Shown: positions 1 through 8,574, numbered from the stretch's first letter. The stretch: DNA of 64,000 bases from Arthrobacter_B citreus (GCF_042429235.1 NZ_JBHMBA010000008.1), one strand, 5' to 3'. Program-made: numbers and translations. The notes: generated by a model from the letters alone, not told the origin.

Positions 1-1
1 C

Positions 2-385
2 GCCGGCCGGTCCGCGGACACAACGGGGGAGCCCTGGCCCTTCGGGGAAGTGCGCGCCGAGGCCCTCAGCCAGGTGCACTGCCATGAGCGGTCCCGCAAG
101 GGCCACGGCGGAACGGCCGAGGTGCTGGAGCAGCTGGGCGTCAACGAGTCGACGATCGAGACCGGGTGCTGCGGGCTGGCCGGCAACTGGGGGTTCGAGC
201 CCGGGCACGCCCAGATGTCACGTGATCTGGGGGAGCGGGAGCTGTTCCCGCGCATCCGCGGACTCGACGGTGACGCCCTCGTTCTCGCCGACGGCTTCTC
301 CTGCCGGACCCAAATCCAGGAAGGCACGGGGGTAGCCGGAAAGCATCTGGCACAGGTTCTGAGGGACGCAATAAAGGAGGAGTAA
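2..385 (+). CDS. FAD-linked oxidase, C-terminal Fe-S (CCG) domain, 5' truncated by window edge
   Basis: The reading frame is open from base 2 to the TAA at 383-385, so only the last 127 residues are seen and the real start lies outside the window. The segment carries a cysteine-rich signature, QVHCHER followed by CCGLAGNWGFE and a later GFSCRTQI. This is typical of the CCG domain that closes large FAD-dependent D-2-hydroxyacid or D-lactate dehydrogenases fused to a heterodisulfide-reductase-like Fe-S module. Such enzymes oxidise 2-hydroxy acids and pass electrons to the membrane quinone pool. The gene ends just before a TRAP-type permease on the same strand, which suggests uptake and oxidation of one substrate. 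The family call is firm; the substrate is unknown. Confidence 0.8.
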   Translation, partial: AGRSADTTGEPWPFGEVRAEALSQVHCHERSRKGHGGTAEVLEQLGVNESTIETGCCGLAGNWGFEPGHAQMSRDLGERELFPRIRGLDGDALVLADGFSCRTQIQEGTGVAGKHLAQVLRDAIKEE

Positions 386-403
386 GGCAAGTAACATGTT
401 ACT

Positions 404-1786
404 GTGATCCAGGTCGCAATAACATCTACCTGGAGCCGCCTCATGGGCATCGTCGCCCTCCTCATCTTCATCGTCGTCACGGTGGTCATGAACGTCATCG
501 TGAAGCGCCCGATTTCGGAATCCCTGCTGGTCGCCCTGGTGGGCGCATCACTCGCCGGCGGCACGCAGGCGCTGCCCCTCCTGTGGCGGAGTGCAACGGG
601 CGCGGTGGCCAATGACGTCACCTTCGCCGGCATGGCCTTCGTTTTCATGGGCGTAGTCGTCGCCGCCACCGGACTCATCGAGCGGCTGATCGAGATTTTC
701 AACTCGGTGTTCGGGCGGCTCCGCGGCGGCGCCGCCTACGTTTCCACCGTCGGGTCCGCCGCCGTCGGCCTGGTGGCAGGCTCCACCGCCGGAAACGCAG
801 CCACCGTCGGATCGGTGACGATCCCGTGGATGAAATCCACCGGATGGTCCGGGCCCCGGGCCGCCACCCTGGTGGCCGGCAACTCGGGCCTGGGCGTATC
901 CCTGCCGCCGAACTCGACCATGTTCATCCTCCTGGCCACGCCCGCTGCCGTGGGCGTTTCCTCCGGCGATGTCTACGTGGCACTGGCCGTGGCCGGCACG
1001 TACTGCGTGCTGTACCGCCTGGCCCTGGTCTGGTTCTGGACGCGCAAGGACGGAGTTCCCGCCACCCCGGCCGAACTCGTGGTCCGGTTTGGCGTTGCCC
1101 TGCGCCAGGGGTGGTCCTCCACACTGATCTTCATCGGGATCCTGGTTCCGGTGCTGCTGACCTTCGGACCGCTGTCCCGGTTCCTCTCGAGCCCGGACCG
1201 TGTGGGCGAAGACGCCATCGGATCCATCTCCATCATCGTGTGGGTTCCCATCCTGATTTCCGTCATTGCCCTGATCGAAGGCCGCAAGCGGCTCAGAGCG
1301 CGCTGGCCTGAGTTCGTGAAATCGATGCGCAGGGAAATCCCGCAGTTCTCCACCGTCGGTGTTTCGCTGTTTGCCGCGCTGGCAGCATCCGGGGTCATGG
1401 AAGAACTCGGGGTTGGGCCGCAGCTGAGCGGGATGCTGGACGGACTGGCCCTGCCCAAGGCCCTGATGGTTGCCGTGGTGTGCGTGCTCTGCGTCATCGT
1501 GGCCACGCCGTTGTCTTCCACGGCCACGGCCGCAGCCATCGGGGCTCCCGCGGTGCTCGGACTGATCAGCGTCGGCGTTCCGCCGGTGGTGGCCATCTGC
1601 ACCGTGCTGGTCTGCACCTCCACTGAGGGCGCCTCACCGCCCGTCGGCGCTCCGATCTATCTCGCCTCAGGCCTGGCGGAAGTCAATCCGTCAACAACTT
1701 TCCTGCCCCTGGTGACCTACTTCGTTATCCCCATCATTTTCATTGGCTGGTTGCTCGGAATGGGCTTCCTTCCGATTCCCAGTTAG
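404..1786 (+). CDS. TRAP-type transporter large permease (DctM-like)
   Basis: This 460-residue, strongly hydrophobic protein has about twelve membrane segments and the DctM-style repeats GRLRGGAAYVSTVGSAAVG with GNAATVGSVTIP, plus LPPNSTMF in the first half and STEGASPPVGAPIY in the second. The large TRAP subunit is the ion-coupled carrier and normally works with a periplasmic binding protein (DctP) and a small membrane subunit (DctQ). No DctP gene is visible, and only a tiny two-helix protein follows. The GTG at 404 gives the longest form; an in-frame ATG at 443, preceded by TGGAG, is an equally good start. The oxidase upstream suggests a hydroxy-acid substrate, by inference only. Confidence 0.75.
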   Translation: MIQVAITSTWSRLMGIVALLIFIVVTVVMNVIVKRPISESLLVALVGASLAGGTQALPLLWRSATGAVANDVTFAGMAFVFMGVVVAATGLIERLIEIFNSVFGRLRGGAAYVSTVGSAAVGLVAGSTAGNAATVGSVTIPWMKSTGWSGPRAATLVAGNSGLGVSLPPNSTMFILLATPAAVGVSSGDVYVALAVAGTYCVLYRLALVWFWTRKDGVPATPAELVVRFGVALRQGWSSTLIFIGILVPVLLTFGPLSRFLSSPDRVGEDAIGSISIIVWVPILISVIALIEGRKRLRARWPEFVKSMRREIPQFSTVGVSLFAALAASGVMEELGVGPQLSGMLDGLALPKALMVAVVCVLCVIVATPLSSTATAAAIGAPAVLGLISVGVPPVVAICTVLVCTSTEGASPPVGAPIYLASGLAEVNPSTTFLPLVTYFVIPIIFIGWLLGMGFLPIPS

Positions 1787-1797
1787 GACCCGAATCC

Positions 1798-2040
1798 ATG
1801 AAACGCCTTCTCGAGATCTTTTTCTGGATAACGCTCGCCGCATTCCTGGTATCCGGCGCCATTGTCGTCTTCGGCCAAATGGCAGGGGTCCTGCTGCTCA
1901 ACGGAGACATTGTCGCCGGAGTGGATGCCGTCTTCGCGGATCTGACGTTTTCCCTTGCCACGGCCTGCGCCCTGATCGCCTTCATCCTCCAGTACTTCAA
2001 ACGAACAGCGGACGACGGCGCCGCTGACGGCGAAGGTTAG
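1798..2040 (+). CDS. small two-helix membrane protein next to the TRAP permease
   Basis: This 80-residue protein has two predicted membrane helices (about residues 5-30 and 47-65) and a short acidic tail rich in D, A and G. It starts 11 bases after the permease stop, so it is almost certainly cotranscribed. In other TRAP systems this place is held by the DctQ subunit, which is about twice as long with four helices, so a reduced partner is possible. I recognise no motif that proves this. The function is unassigned; the coding call rests on tight spacing and a clean hydrophobicity pattern. Confidence 0.6.
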   Translation: MKRLLEIFFWITLAAFLVSGAIVVFGQMAGVLLLNGDIVAGVDAVFADLTFSLATACALIAFILQYFKRTADDGAADGEG

Positions 2041-2047
2041 GGAAACG

Positions 2048-2791
2048 CTAGGAGAGGTAACCGGCAGTCAGCCGGTCCCACAACTCATCGGCGTCCTCGG
2101 AACCACCCGTGCGCTGCAGCGCCTGGTCCACCAGGAGGCGGCCGGTCGAAATCAGATGCTCCCGCATCGCCCGGCCGGCTGCCTCCTCGTCTCCGCGTCC
2201 AATGGCCTCCAGGATCGGATCATGCTCCCGGGTAATGTCCTCATATCCGCGGTGGGATACAGCGGTGGATGCCCCCAGCAGCCGGGTGGCTGACCGCAGC
2301 CGGTCAATCACTTCCCGCGCCCTCCGGGCTTCGCCGGCCACGAGAATCGCGTCGTGCAGGTCACGGTCAAGCTGGAAGAACAATTCCTCGTTATCGTCCG
2401 CTGCGGCCAGGTCCATGGCCGCGCGCAGCTCGGCCAGGCAGGCGGCACCTCCCGCCCGGGCAGCCCGGCGTGCGGCCGGAACTTCGAGGGCGATCCGGAT
2501 GGAGAAGATTTCGGCGACGTCGGCCGGCGTCGTCGGGATGACCCGGAATCCCCGGTTTTTGACGAACTGGATCAGCCCGGCTTCCTCCAGCCGCAGCAGG
2601 CCGTCCCTGACCGGAGACCGGGAAAAGTTCAGCTGGTCCGCCAGCTGGTAGACGCTGTACCACTCCCCGGGAGCCATCGTCCCGGAGATCACCGAGGTGC
2701 GCACATGCTCCATGACCTGTTCGGTGAGGTTCGGCTTCCGCTGGTCGGCGGGGGCGGAGAGGTTGGGCTGCATCACTTTATTCTGCCCCAC
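2048..2791 (-). CDS. GntR-family regulator, FadR/FCD subfamily
   Basis: This 247-residue transcription factor has an N-terminal winged helix (about residues 25-90; the SRSPVRDGLLRLEEAGLI stretch is the recognition part) followed by an all-helical FCD ligand domain (about 100-235) with histidines and aspartates (DLHDAIL, REHDPILEAI) that usually bind a metal and a carboxylate effector. It is the last gene of the fmdB-fmdA-gntR unit, 15 bases after the formamidase stop. It converges on the TRAP genes with only 7 bases between ends. It probably regulates the amidase operon, the neighbouring hydroxy-acid genes, or both. The start may be the GTG at 2791 or the ATG at 2773. Confidence 0.85.
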   Translation of the reverse strand: MGQNKVMQPNLSAPADQRKPNLTEQVMEHVRTSVISGTMAPGEWYSVYQLADQLNFSRSPVRDGLLRLEEAGLIQFVKNRGFRVIPTTPADVAEIFSIRIALEVPAARRAARAGGAACLAELRAAMDLAAADDNEELFFQLDRDLHDAILVAGEARRAREVIDRLRSATRLLGASTAVSHRGYEDITREHDPILEAIGRGDEEAAGRAMREHLISTGRLLVDQALQRTGGSEDADELWDRLTAGYLS

Positions 2792-2806
2792 CGCTCCGAC
2801 TCCGGC

Positions 2807-4063
2807 TTACCGGTTCGCGGCGCGCGGGGCGCCTATTCCCGGATCGATCCGGAACGGTCCGGATGCGGACGGCCGCACATCGAAGTCGAAGATTGCTGTC
2901 GGGATGTACACGGTGGAACAGGAGTTGGGGATGTCCACCACACCCGACAACCGGCCCTCGATCGGCGCGGCGCCCAGCAGGAGGTAGGCCTGCTCCGGGC
3001 TGTAGCCGAACTTGGTCAGGTAATCGATCGCGTGCAGGCAGGCCCGCTGGTAGGACAGGTGCGAGTCGAGGTAGCGCTGCTCACCGTCCAGGGTCACCGA
3101 GGTGCCCGAAAACGCAATCCACTCGCTGAACTGCGGATCCACGTTCCCGGGCATGAAGATCGCGTTTTCGTGCACCCCGTAGGTGTCCATGCCGCCCTTG
3201 ATGATGTCCACCCGCAGATCAATGAAGCCGCCCATCTCGATGGCCCCGCAGAAGGTGATTTCGCCGTCGCCCTGGGAAAAGTGCAGGTCCCCAACGGAGA
3301 GGTTCGCGCCGTCCACAAACACCGGGTAGAAGATCCGGGATCCCTTGGACAGATTTTTGATGTCCTGGTTGCCGCCGTTTTCCCGCGGGGGAGCGGTGCG
3401 CGCGGCTTCGGCGCCCACGCGTTCCCACTGGTCGCGTGTCAGGCCGCCGAGCACCGCATGTTCGGCTTCGGGCGGCAATGCCAGCGGCGGCACCCGGTGC
3501 GGGTCGGTGGCGATCAGGTCACCTTCACGCTGGTTCCACTTCGCCAGCAAAGCGGACGACGGCGCCGTCCCCATCAACCCGGGATGGATCAGCCCGGTGA
3601 AGGAGACGCCCGGTACATGCCGGGACGTGGCTACCTGGCCGGTGAAATCCCAGATGGCCTTGTAAGCGTCCGGGAACTGCTCGGTCAGGAACCCTCCGCC
3701 GTTCTCCCTCGCGAAAATCCCGGTGTATCCCCAGCCCTGCCCGGCCAGCGGACCGCTGTCCTCCTGGGGGATGGGGCCGACGTCGAGGATGTCCACCACG
3801 AGCAGATCGCCGGGCTTCGCGCCCTCCACCGCAAAGGGGCCGCTGAGTTTGTGCACGGTCAGCAGGGGAGCGTTAAGGATGTCCTCGGCGGAGTCATCGT
3901 TGACAATGGCGCCGTCAAACCATTCCCGGCAGTCCACCCGAAAGGAGTCTCCGGGCTTCAGCACCGCCACCGGCGGAATCTCCGGGTGCCACCGGTTGTG
4001 GCCCAGCTTTGCCTGGTCCTCGAACTTCTTGGACGAATCAAGGGGAAAAACGACCTGCGGCAT
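2807..4063 (-). CDS. fmdA: formamidase / acetamidase
   Basis: This 418-residue member of the FmdA/AmdA family hydrolyses formamide or acetamide to ammonia and the acid. The sequence opens with the family start MPQVVFPLDSSKKFEDQ and keeps the core blocks GHNRWHPEIPP, FTGLIHPGLMGTAPS and FCGAIEMGGFIDLRVDIIKGGM, with the terminal YLLLGAAPIEGRLSGVVDIPN. Length and order match full-length enzymes. The start is supported by AAGGAG five bases before the ATG. It lies between fmdB and a GntR regulator in one operon, pointing to use of small amides as a nitrogen source. Substrate preference cannot be read from sequence. Confidence 0.93.
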   Translation of the reverse strand: MPQVVFPLDSSKKFEDQAKLGHNRWHPEIPPVAVLKPGDSFRVDCREWFDGAIVNDDSAEDILNAPLLTVHKLSGPFAVEGAKPGDLLVVDILDVGPIPQEDSGPLAGQGWGYTGIFARENGGGFLTEQFPDAYKAIWDFTGQVATSRHVPGVSFTGLIHPGLMGTAPSSALLAKWNQREGDLIATDPHRVPPLALPPEAEHAVLGGLTRDQWERVGAEAARTAPPRENGGNQDIKNLSKGSRIFYPVFVDGANLSVGDLHFSQGDGEITFCGAIEMGGFIDLRVDIIKGGMDTYGVHENAIFMPGNVDPQFSEWIAFSGTSVTLDGEQRYLDSHLSYQRACLHAIDYLTKFGYSPEQAYLLLGAAPIEGRLSGVVDIPNSCSTVYIPTAIFDFDVRPSASGPFRIDPGIGAPRAANR

Positions 4064-4095
4064 GGCAACTCCTTGGCTGGGTGCTGGGTGTTCAG

Positions 4096-4389
4096 TTAGT
4101 CGGGGCGGGGCAGCTTTCGGTGGAGCGGATTAGTGGTGACGCCCCGGCCCGGGGTGCCGGGGACGGCAGGGCCGGGGGAACGGACGACGGCGGGCTCCGA
4201 CGCCGAGCGCTGGGTGCTCTCGATCAGCCGGTATGCGCTGGAAGCCGCGCGGGAGAGATGCGGTGCGGTAAATCGGCGCGGAGAGGACGTGTTGCAGGCG
4301 GGGCAGGGGATGGTGCCGGGGGCCTGGCCCATGTCGAAGTTGACCTCGAACTCCGAGCACTGCGGGCAGCGGTAGGCGTAGAGCGGCAT
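4096..4389 (-). CDS. fmdB: FmdB-type zinc-ribbon protein
   Basis: This 97-residue protein begins MPLYAYRCPQC and has a second CPAC pair near residue 30, the classic FmdB zinc ribbon, followed by a proline- and serine-rich tail. FmdB is associated with formamidase operons and has been proposed as a regulator, without a firm mechanism. The frame is open further upstream, but the ATG at 4389 has a strong GGAAGG ribosome site six bases before it and matches the family start, so I use it. The gene lies 32 bases upstream of fmdA in the same direction and heads the operon. Confidence 0.88.
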   Translation of the reverse strand: MPLYAYRCPQCSEFEVNFDMGQAPGTIPCPACNTSSPRRFTAPHLSRAASSAYRLIESTQRSASEPAVVRSPGPAVPGTPGRGVTTNPLHRKLPRPD

Positions 4390-4730
4390 GGCGTATTCCT
4401 TCCAGCAGCTACGGGAGCGTGCGAGGCAGAAAATGCGGTACGGCTCCGGCTTGCCCGTCAGCATATGGACGGCCATGGCGTCAGTCAACGGCAGTTGCGG
4501 TAATCGCCCAGCCGGTGAGTTTCAGAGATGGGCACTTTATCCACCGGTCTTAACCGTCACTTAGGGTCTTCATGCAGGAAATCGTCGGGGAGGGCACTTA
4601 CCCTCTCATAAAGCGCTGCGAATAACGGCGTACTGTGACGGAATTTGAAGTCCCAGCATTCTGCTACGGTTGGCCGCCAATCTTCGCGAAAATCGGAGTT
4701 GTCATAACTCCTGCGATATTGTCATTGCTT
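4390..4730. other. 341-base intergenic region between divergent fmdB and the BCCT gene
   Basis: No convincing gene is seen here. Read on the minus strand, toward fmdB, the segment CCGGTG...CACCGG (about 4512-4547) could form a 6-bp stem closing a 24-base loop. GAGGG/CCCTC (4590-4605) is a second small hairpin. The block GGGCACTT occurs twice, at about 4530 and 4592. Next to the BCCT start, GGAGTT-gtcat-AACTCC (4695-4711) is a perfect 6-bp inverted repeat. An untranslated leader for fmdB and an operator for the transporter are both possible, but none of these matches a known RNA family I can name. Confidence 0.4.
4695..4711. promoter_or_regulatory. inverted repeat upstream of the BCCT transporter
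   Basis: GGAGTT and AACTCC form perfect 6-bp arms around gtcat, ending 19 bases before the chosen ATG of the transporter. The position suits an operator or a small RNA hairpin. No regulator can be assigned from the neighbourhood. Confidence 0.35.
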
Positions 4731-6665
4731 ATGAATTCCGACTTCTCACCACCAGGGCACGTCTCAGACAGCACTGACGGGTCATCCGTCACTGGTTCAC
4801 CGGAGCGCCGGTCCACCGGAGGGCGTCAGGTGGAGCGTGTTAAAAAAGCTCTGCGGCATGCCGCGGCGGAGCCAACCTTTGGTATTCATCCGGGGCTCGT
4901 ACCGGGTATCAGTGTGGAAGACACCGGGACCAGCTTCCCGACCCGGCGAAGTGTTTTCGTCGTCGCTCTGGCCGTCTCGCTCGCAGTCCTGGCCTGGGCC
5001 GCGATGGCGCCGGAGAACCTCAACCTGGCGGGCACCACCATGCAGGGATGGGTGGTCACTCATTTCGGCTGGTTGTTCAACGCCACCGTCGTGGCCATCG
5101 TGGTGTTCATGCTGGTGGTGGGCTTCGGACCCACCGGCAAGATTCGGCTTGGTGCCGACGACAGCACGCCGGAGTACTCCACCACTTCCTGGATCTCCAT
5201 GCTGTTTGCCGCGGGGCTGGGAATCGGCCTGATTTTTTATGGTCCGATGGAGCCGCTCAGCCACTTCCTGACCCCTCCGCCCTCCACGGATGCCGAGGCG
5301 GGCACCTCCGACGCCATTCTTCCGGCCATGACCGATGCCTTCCTGCATCAGGCCAGCATCGCCTGGTGCATCTACGCGCTGGTGGGCGGGGCACTGGCCT
5401 ATGCTTCATACCGGCGCGGGCGGCTGCCGTTGATTTCCTCCTTGTTTGAACCGGTCTTCCCTGACGGCAATAACCGTGTTCTCGGCAAGATCATTGACGT
5501 TTTTGCAGTCCTGGTCACGCTCTTCGGAACTGCAACATCGCTGGGCATCGGGGCGCTTCAAATCCGCACCGGGGTGTCGATCATTACCGGACAGGAACTG
5601 GGCAACGGATTCGTTGTGGTGGCCATCAGCCTCTTGACTATTGTCTTCACGGTTTCCGCCGTGGCGGGCATCAAAAAGGGCATCCGGCTGATGTCCAATG
5701 CCAACATGACCCTCGTGATCCTGCTGGCCGTTTTCGTTCTGCTGGCCGGGCCTACGTTCTTCGTGCTGGATCTGCTGCCGGCCTCGCTCATCGCGTTTTT
5801 TGGCAACATGCCGGACATGCTCACGGTCTTCGCCGGCCAGGGCGCCAGCGAAGAGGAATACCTGACTGCTTGGACCACCCTGTACTGGGCCTGGTGGATC
5901 TCCTGGTCCCCGTTTGTCGGCATGTTTATCGCGAAGATTTCCAAGGGCCGGACCTTGCGCCAGTTCGTCACCGTTGTGGTCTTTGTTCCCTCGGTTATTT
6001 CCATCGGGTGGTTCACGGTCTTCGGCGGCAGTGCCATCTGGATGAACCTGAACGGGTTGGACATGACCGTGAAGGGGGCGGGGGAGAACGTTATGTTCGA
6101 CCTGCTGGGCAATCTCCCCTTCAGCTCCGTAACGTCGATTGTCTGCCTGATTGCCATTCTCATCTTCTTCGTAACAGCCGCGGATTCCGCCGCGAATGTC
6201 ATGGGTTCCATGTCGCAGTCCGGCCGGCCCGTGCCCTCCAAGGCAGTGACCATTGTCTGGGCGGCTGCACTTGGGCTGATCTCCATGGCCCTGTTGCTGG
6301 CCGGCGGCCGGAACGCCCTCTCGGGACTCCAGTCCATCATGGTGACCTGCGCCCTGCCGTTCACAATCATCCTGATCGGGGTGATGGTCTCGTGGGCCAA
6401 GGACCTCCGGAACGATCCTTATATGATCCGGCGCCGTTATGCATTGGAGGCCATCAGCGGCGGCGTGCGCCGGGGCATCGACGAGCACGGCGACGACTTC
6501 GTGTTCGGCGCGGCCCACGTGCCGGAGGCCGAGGGCGCCGGAGCTGACTTTGAGAGCGACGACCCCGCGCTCACCGAGTGGTACACGGACAGCGTGCAGG
6601 ATCCGGACGGAGTCGAGGGTCCGGAGGAGCATCCGGACAAGGTGAAGGCTGCGGCCGCCGACTAG
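4731..6665 (+). CDS. BCCT-family betaine/choline/carnitine transporter
   Basis: This 644-residue secondary transporter has twelve predicted membrane helices, an approximately 75-residue polar N-terminal tail, and an acidic C-terminal tail of about 80 residues. The diagnostic BCCT stretch WAWWISWSPFVGMFIAKIS lies in the eighth helix, and AAGLGIGLIFYGPMEP marks the start of the core. BCCT carriers import glycine betaine and similar quaternary amines with sodium or protons. In BetP of Corynebacterium, charged N- and C-terminal tails serve as osmosensors, so the long tails here hint at osmotic control. I start at the ATG at 4731; a GTG at 4635 would add 32 unconvincing residues. Substrate not proven. 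Confidence 0.9.
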   Translation: MNSDFSPPGHVSDSTDGSSVTGSPERRSTGGRQVERVKKALRHAAAEPTFGIHPGLVPGISVEDTGTSFPTRRSVFVVALAVSLAVLAWAAMAPENLNLAGTTMQGWVVTHFGWLFNATVVAIVVFMLVVGFGPTGKIRLGADDSTPEYSTTSWISMLFAAGLGIGLIFYGPMEPLSHFLTPPPSTDAEAGTSDAILPAMTDAFLHQASIAWCIYALVGGALAYASYRRGRLPLISSLFEPVFPDGNNRVLGKIIDVFAVLVTLFGTATSLGIGALQIRTGVSIITGQELGNGFVVVAISLLTIVFTVSAVAGIKKGIRLMSNANMTLVILLAVFVLLAGPTFFVLDLLPASLIAFFGNMPDMLTVFAGQGASEEEYLTAWTTLYWAWWISWSPFVGMFIAKISKGRTLRQFVTVVVFVPSVISIGWFTVFGGSAIWMNLNGLDMTVKGAGENVMFDLLGNLPFSSVTSIVCLIAILIFFVTAADSAANVMGSMSQSGRPVPSKAVTIVWAAALGLISMALLLAGGRNALSGLQSIMVTCALPFTIILIGVMVSWAKDLRNDPYMIRRRYALEAISGGVRRGIDEHGDDFVFGAAHVPEAEGAGADFESDDPALTEWYTDSVQDPDGVEGPEEHPDKVKAAAAD

Positions 6666-6685
6666 CGCTCACGCTCGGCTGAAAT

Positions 6686-6723
6686 CCAGAGCTGCGGGAA
6701 CCTCAGGGTTCCCGCTGCTCTGG
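6686..6723 (+). terminator. stem-loop terminator after the BCCT gene
   Basis: The arms CCAGAGC and GCTCTGG, with the inner arms GCGGGAACC and GGTTCCCGC, form a near-perfect stem around a four-base loop, followed by TTTAA. It lies 21 bases after the transporter stop and could serve both converging genes. Confidence 0.75.
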
Positions 6724-6776
6724 TTTAACCGGCTGCCATGCATTAACGACCATGCTGGACAGAGCGGGTCGTGGGA

Positions 6777-7220
6777 TCATTCCGCCGGCGACTGGAGCCG
6801 CCACTGATACCACCGCTGCGCCGCCATGACCGTGACGATGACGGGCACCGTGGGAATCTCGGGCCCAACCCACGCGGTCAGGGCGAACAGGACAACCCAA
6901 AGGATAACCGTCGAGACCACCCATCCGGCGACACCGCGGGACGTGACCTGCGGCGGACTTTCCTTACCCGTGGCGTAGCTGTCCCGCAGCTCCAGCCATG
7001 CGGCCCGTCCGAGGGGGAAAATAACCAGCAACGCGGCGCCGAGCACGATCAGCGTTGCCGCCGAGGGGGAGACGCCAAGGACCTCCAGCGGAATGCGTGC
7101 CCCCGGGGCAATCAAAAACAGCAGCAGGACGAGCCACAGCCAGAATTTCCGACGGGCCGGCGGCAGCTCGGCCCACGTTGGGTTCCAGCCCGGCGTGCGG
7201 GAATCGGCGTTCCGGTTCAC
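6777..7220 (-). CDS. membrane protein of unknown function
   Basis: This 147-residue protein has four likely membrane helices: two between about residues 25 and 75 and two in the last third. A basic, aromatic N-terminal stretch reads WAELPPARRKFWLW. The GTG start at 7220 has GGAG five bases upstream. It stands alone, converging on the transporter gene across a strong hairpin. I recognise no family signature and assign no function. Coding is supported by the ribosome site, codon bias and a regular hydrophobic pattern. Confidence 0.65.
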   Translation of the reverse strand: MNRNADSRTPGWNPTWAELPPARRKFWLWLVLLLFLIAPGARIPLEVLGVSPSAATLIVLGAALLVIFPLGRAAWLELRDSYATGKESPPQVTSRGVAGWVVSTVILWVVLFALTAWVGPEIPTVPVIVTVMAAQRWYQWRLQSPAE

Positions 7221-7412
7221 CGGGTCTCCTCAAGATCGAATCACTGCGTGTGCCTGACCGCGAGGCTACGGACCGCAGGAGTGTTCGTCAACGCGGCCGG
7301 CACCAGGGTAGTCGGCCAGCTCCCGGGCCTCTAGGCTGTGGCCGTGGACGGATAGAACGACGGCGGATGAAACGACGGCGGCGGAAATGACAACGGCTGA
7401 AAGGACGACACT

Positions 7413-8201
7413 GTGCAGCTGGCAGGAAATGTTGCGATTGTGACCGGTGGTTCCAAGGGCATCGGGTATGCCGTCGCTGACTATCTCATGGCCCACGGCG
7501 CCGACGTCGTCATCACCTCCCGAACCCCGGCGGAGGTGGAAATCGCAGCTGGGAAGCTCACCGCCGCCCATCCGGGCCGCCGTGCGCTGCCGGTGGCTGC
7601 CGACGTCGCGGTGGCTGGGGACGTGGAGCGCATGTTTGAAGCCGCCGAGACGGAGCTCGGGCCGGTCGCGGTGGTCGCCAATGTGGCCGGAAACTACAGC
7701 CTAGGGCTGATCACCGATTTGTCCGAGGAAGACTGGAAAGCGGTTCTGGATACCCATCTGACCGGCACATTTCTTTGCACCCGTGCGGCGCTGCGGCGGA
7801 TGCGTGCCAGCGGTACTGCCGGTGCCGTGGTCAACATCGGCGCCGTTGACGTGTACGGGACCACCCGCGGCAACGCGCACTACGCGGCCGCCAAAGCCGG
7901 AATCCTGAAGTTCACGCAAGTCGCAGCCCTGGAGGGCGGACGCTACGGCATCAGGGTCAATTCCGTCTCGCCGGGAGTGGTGCCGGCCGCCGGCGCCCTG
8001 CCCCCGGGGCTCACGGAGGAGTTCCACCGCACCTTCGCGGTTAACCGGATGGGGGAGCCCTCCGACGCAGCCAAAGCCGTGGTCTTCCTGGCCTCCGACT
8101 ATGCCGCCTGGATCACCGGCGTCGACCTCCTGGTTGACGGCGGCACCCACCTGCGCGGGCTGCCGGACTACGCCGACCACCTCCTCGAGGGAAGCGGCTA
8201 A
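7413..8201 (+). CDS. short-chain dehydrogenase/reductase (SDR)
   Basis: This 262-residue classical SDR has the Rossmann start GGSKGIG at residues 12-18, the NVAGNY motif near 90 and a YAAAK active-site lysine motif near 155. The serine that normally precedes the tyrosine by about 13 residues falls in NIGAVDVYG, where the usual Ser is Ala; this may change catalysis. The terminal DGGTHLRG block is typical of the family. The GTG start has AAAGGA at good spacing. The leader holds two copies of AACGACGGCGG 15 bases apart. The substrate is unknown and neighbouring genes give no pathway. Confidence 0.85.
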   Translation: MQLAGNVAIVTGGSKGIGYAVADYLMAHGADVVITSRTPAEVEIAAGKLTAAHPGRRALPVAADVAVAGDVERMFEAAETELGPVAVVANVAGNYSLGLITDLSEEDWKAVLDTHLTGTFLCTRAALRRMRASGTAGAVVNIGAVDVYGTTRGNAHYAAAKAGILKFTQVAALEGGRYGIRVNSVSPGVVPAAGALPPGLTEEFHRTFAVNRMGEPSDAAKAVVFLASDYAAWITGVDLLVDGGTHLRGLPDYADHLLEGSG

Positions 8202-8208
8202 ACGGCCG

Positions 8209-8240
8209 GGGCACTGAACCCGGGCACTGAATCCGGGGCA
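8209..8240 (+). repeat. short tandem repeat, 13-bp unit
   Basis: Two near-identical 13-base units, GGGCACTGAACCC and GGGCACTGAATCC, follow each other and run into GGGGCA. They lie directly after the SDR stop. No function is apparent. Confidence 0.45.
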
Positions 8241-8334
8241 GGAATCTCATTCAGCCATGCTGATAGCGTGGGCCGGACGACGAAACAATCAGGAATAATC
8301 CGCGCCGCAGAAAGCACCATGGGGAGGCTTTGTT

Positions 8335-8574
8335 ATGCAGGATAAAACGAACCGTCTGTTTCTTGGCACGTTTATCGGAATGGCAGTATTGGGGGCCGCA
8401 CTTCTGCTGTCCATTCCGGGGCTTTTCAGCCCGCAGGAGTCCGGCAGTCCGTGGCTCACCGGAATCCTGGGCGCTCTGACCCTGCTGCTTGCAGTTGCCG
8501 TCCTGGGAATGCGTTACCGGGAGCGGCGCTTCCCGGAACGGCGGGGACATAACGGACCCAGCCCCCGCCGTTGA
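8335..8574 (+). CDS. small two-helix membrane protein
   Basis: This 79-residue protein has helices at about residues 9-29 and 41-60 and ends in a very basic tail containing RYRERRFPERR. The start is well supported by GGGGAGG seven bases before the ATG, and a TAGCGT hexamer lies further upstream as a possible -10. It converges on the epimerase gene with 10 bases between ends. No family was recognised. Confidence 0.6.
   Translation: MQDKTNRLFLGTFIGMAVLGAALLLSIPGLFSPQESGSPWLTGILGALTLLLAVAVLGMRYRERRFPERRGHNGPSPRR

Noticed and set aside
2354..4099. 581-codon open frame on the plus strand over fmdA and gntR
   Set aside because: No recognisable domain or ribosome site; the opposite strand encodes well-conserved FmdA.
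7332..7355. Leaderless mini-gene (TAGGCT, six bases, GTG) before the SDR
   Set aside because: It ends after three codons. It more likely marks the transcription start of the SDR message.
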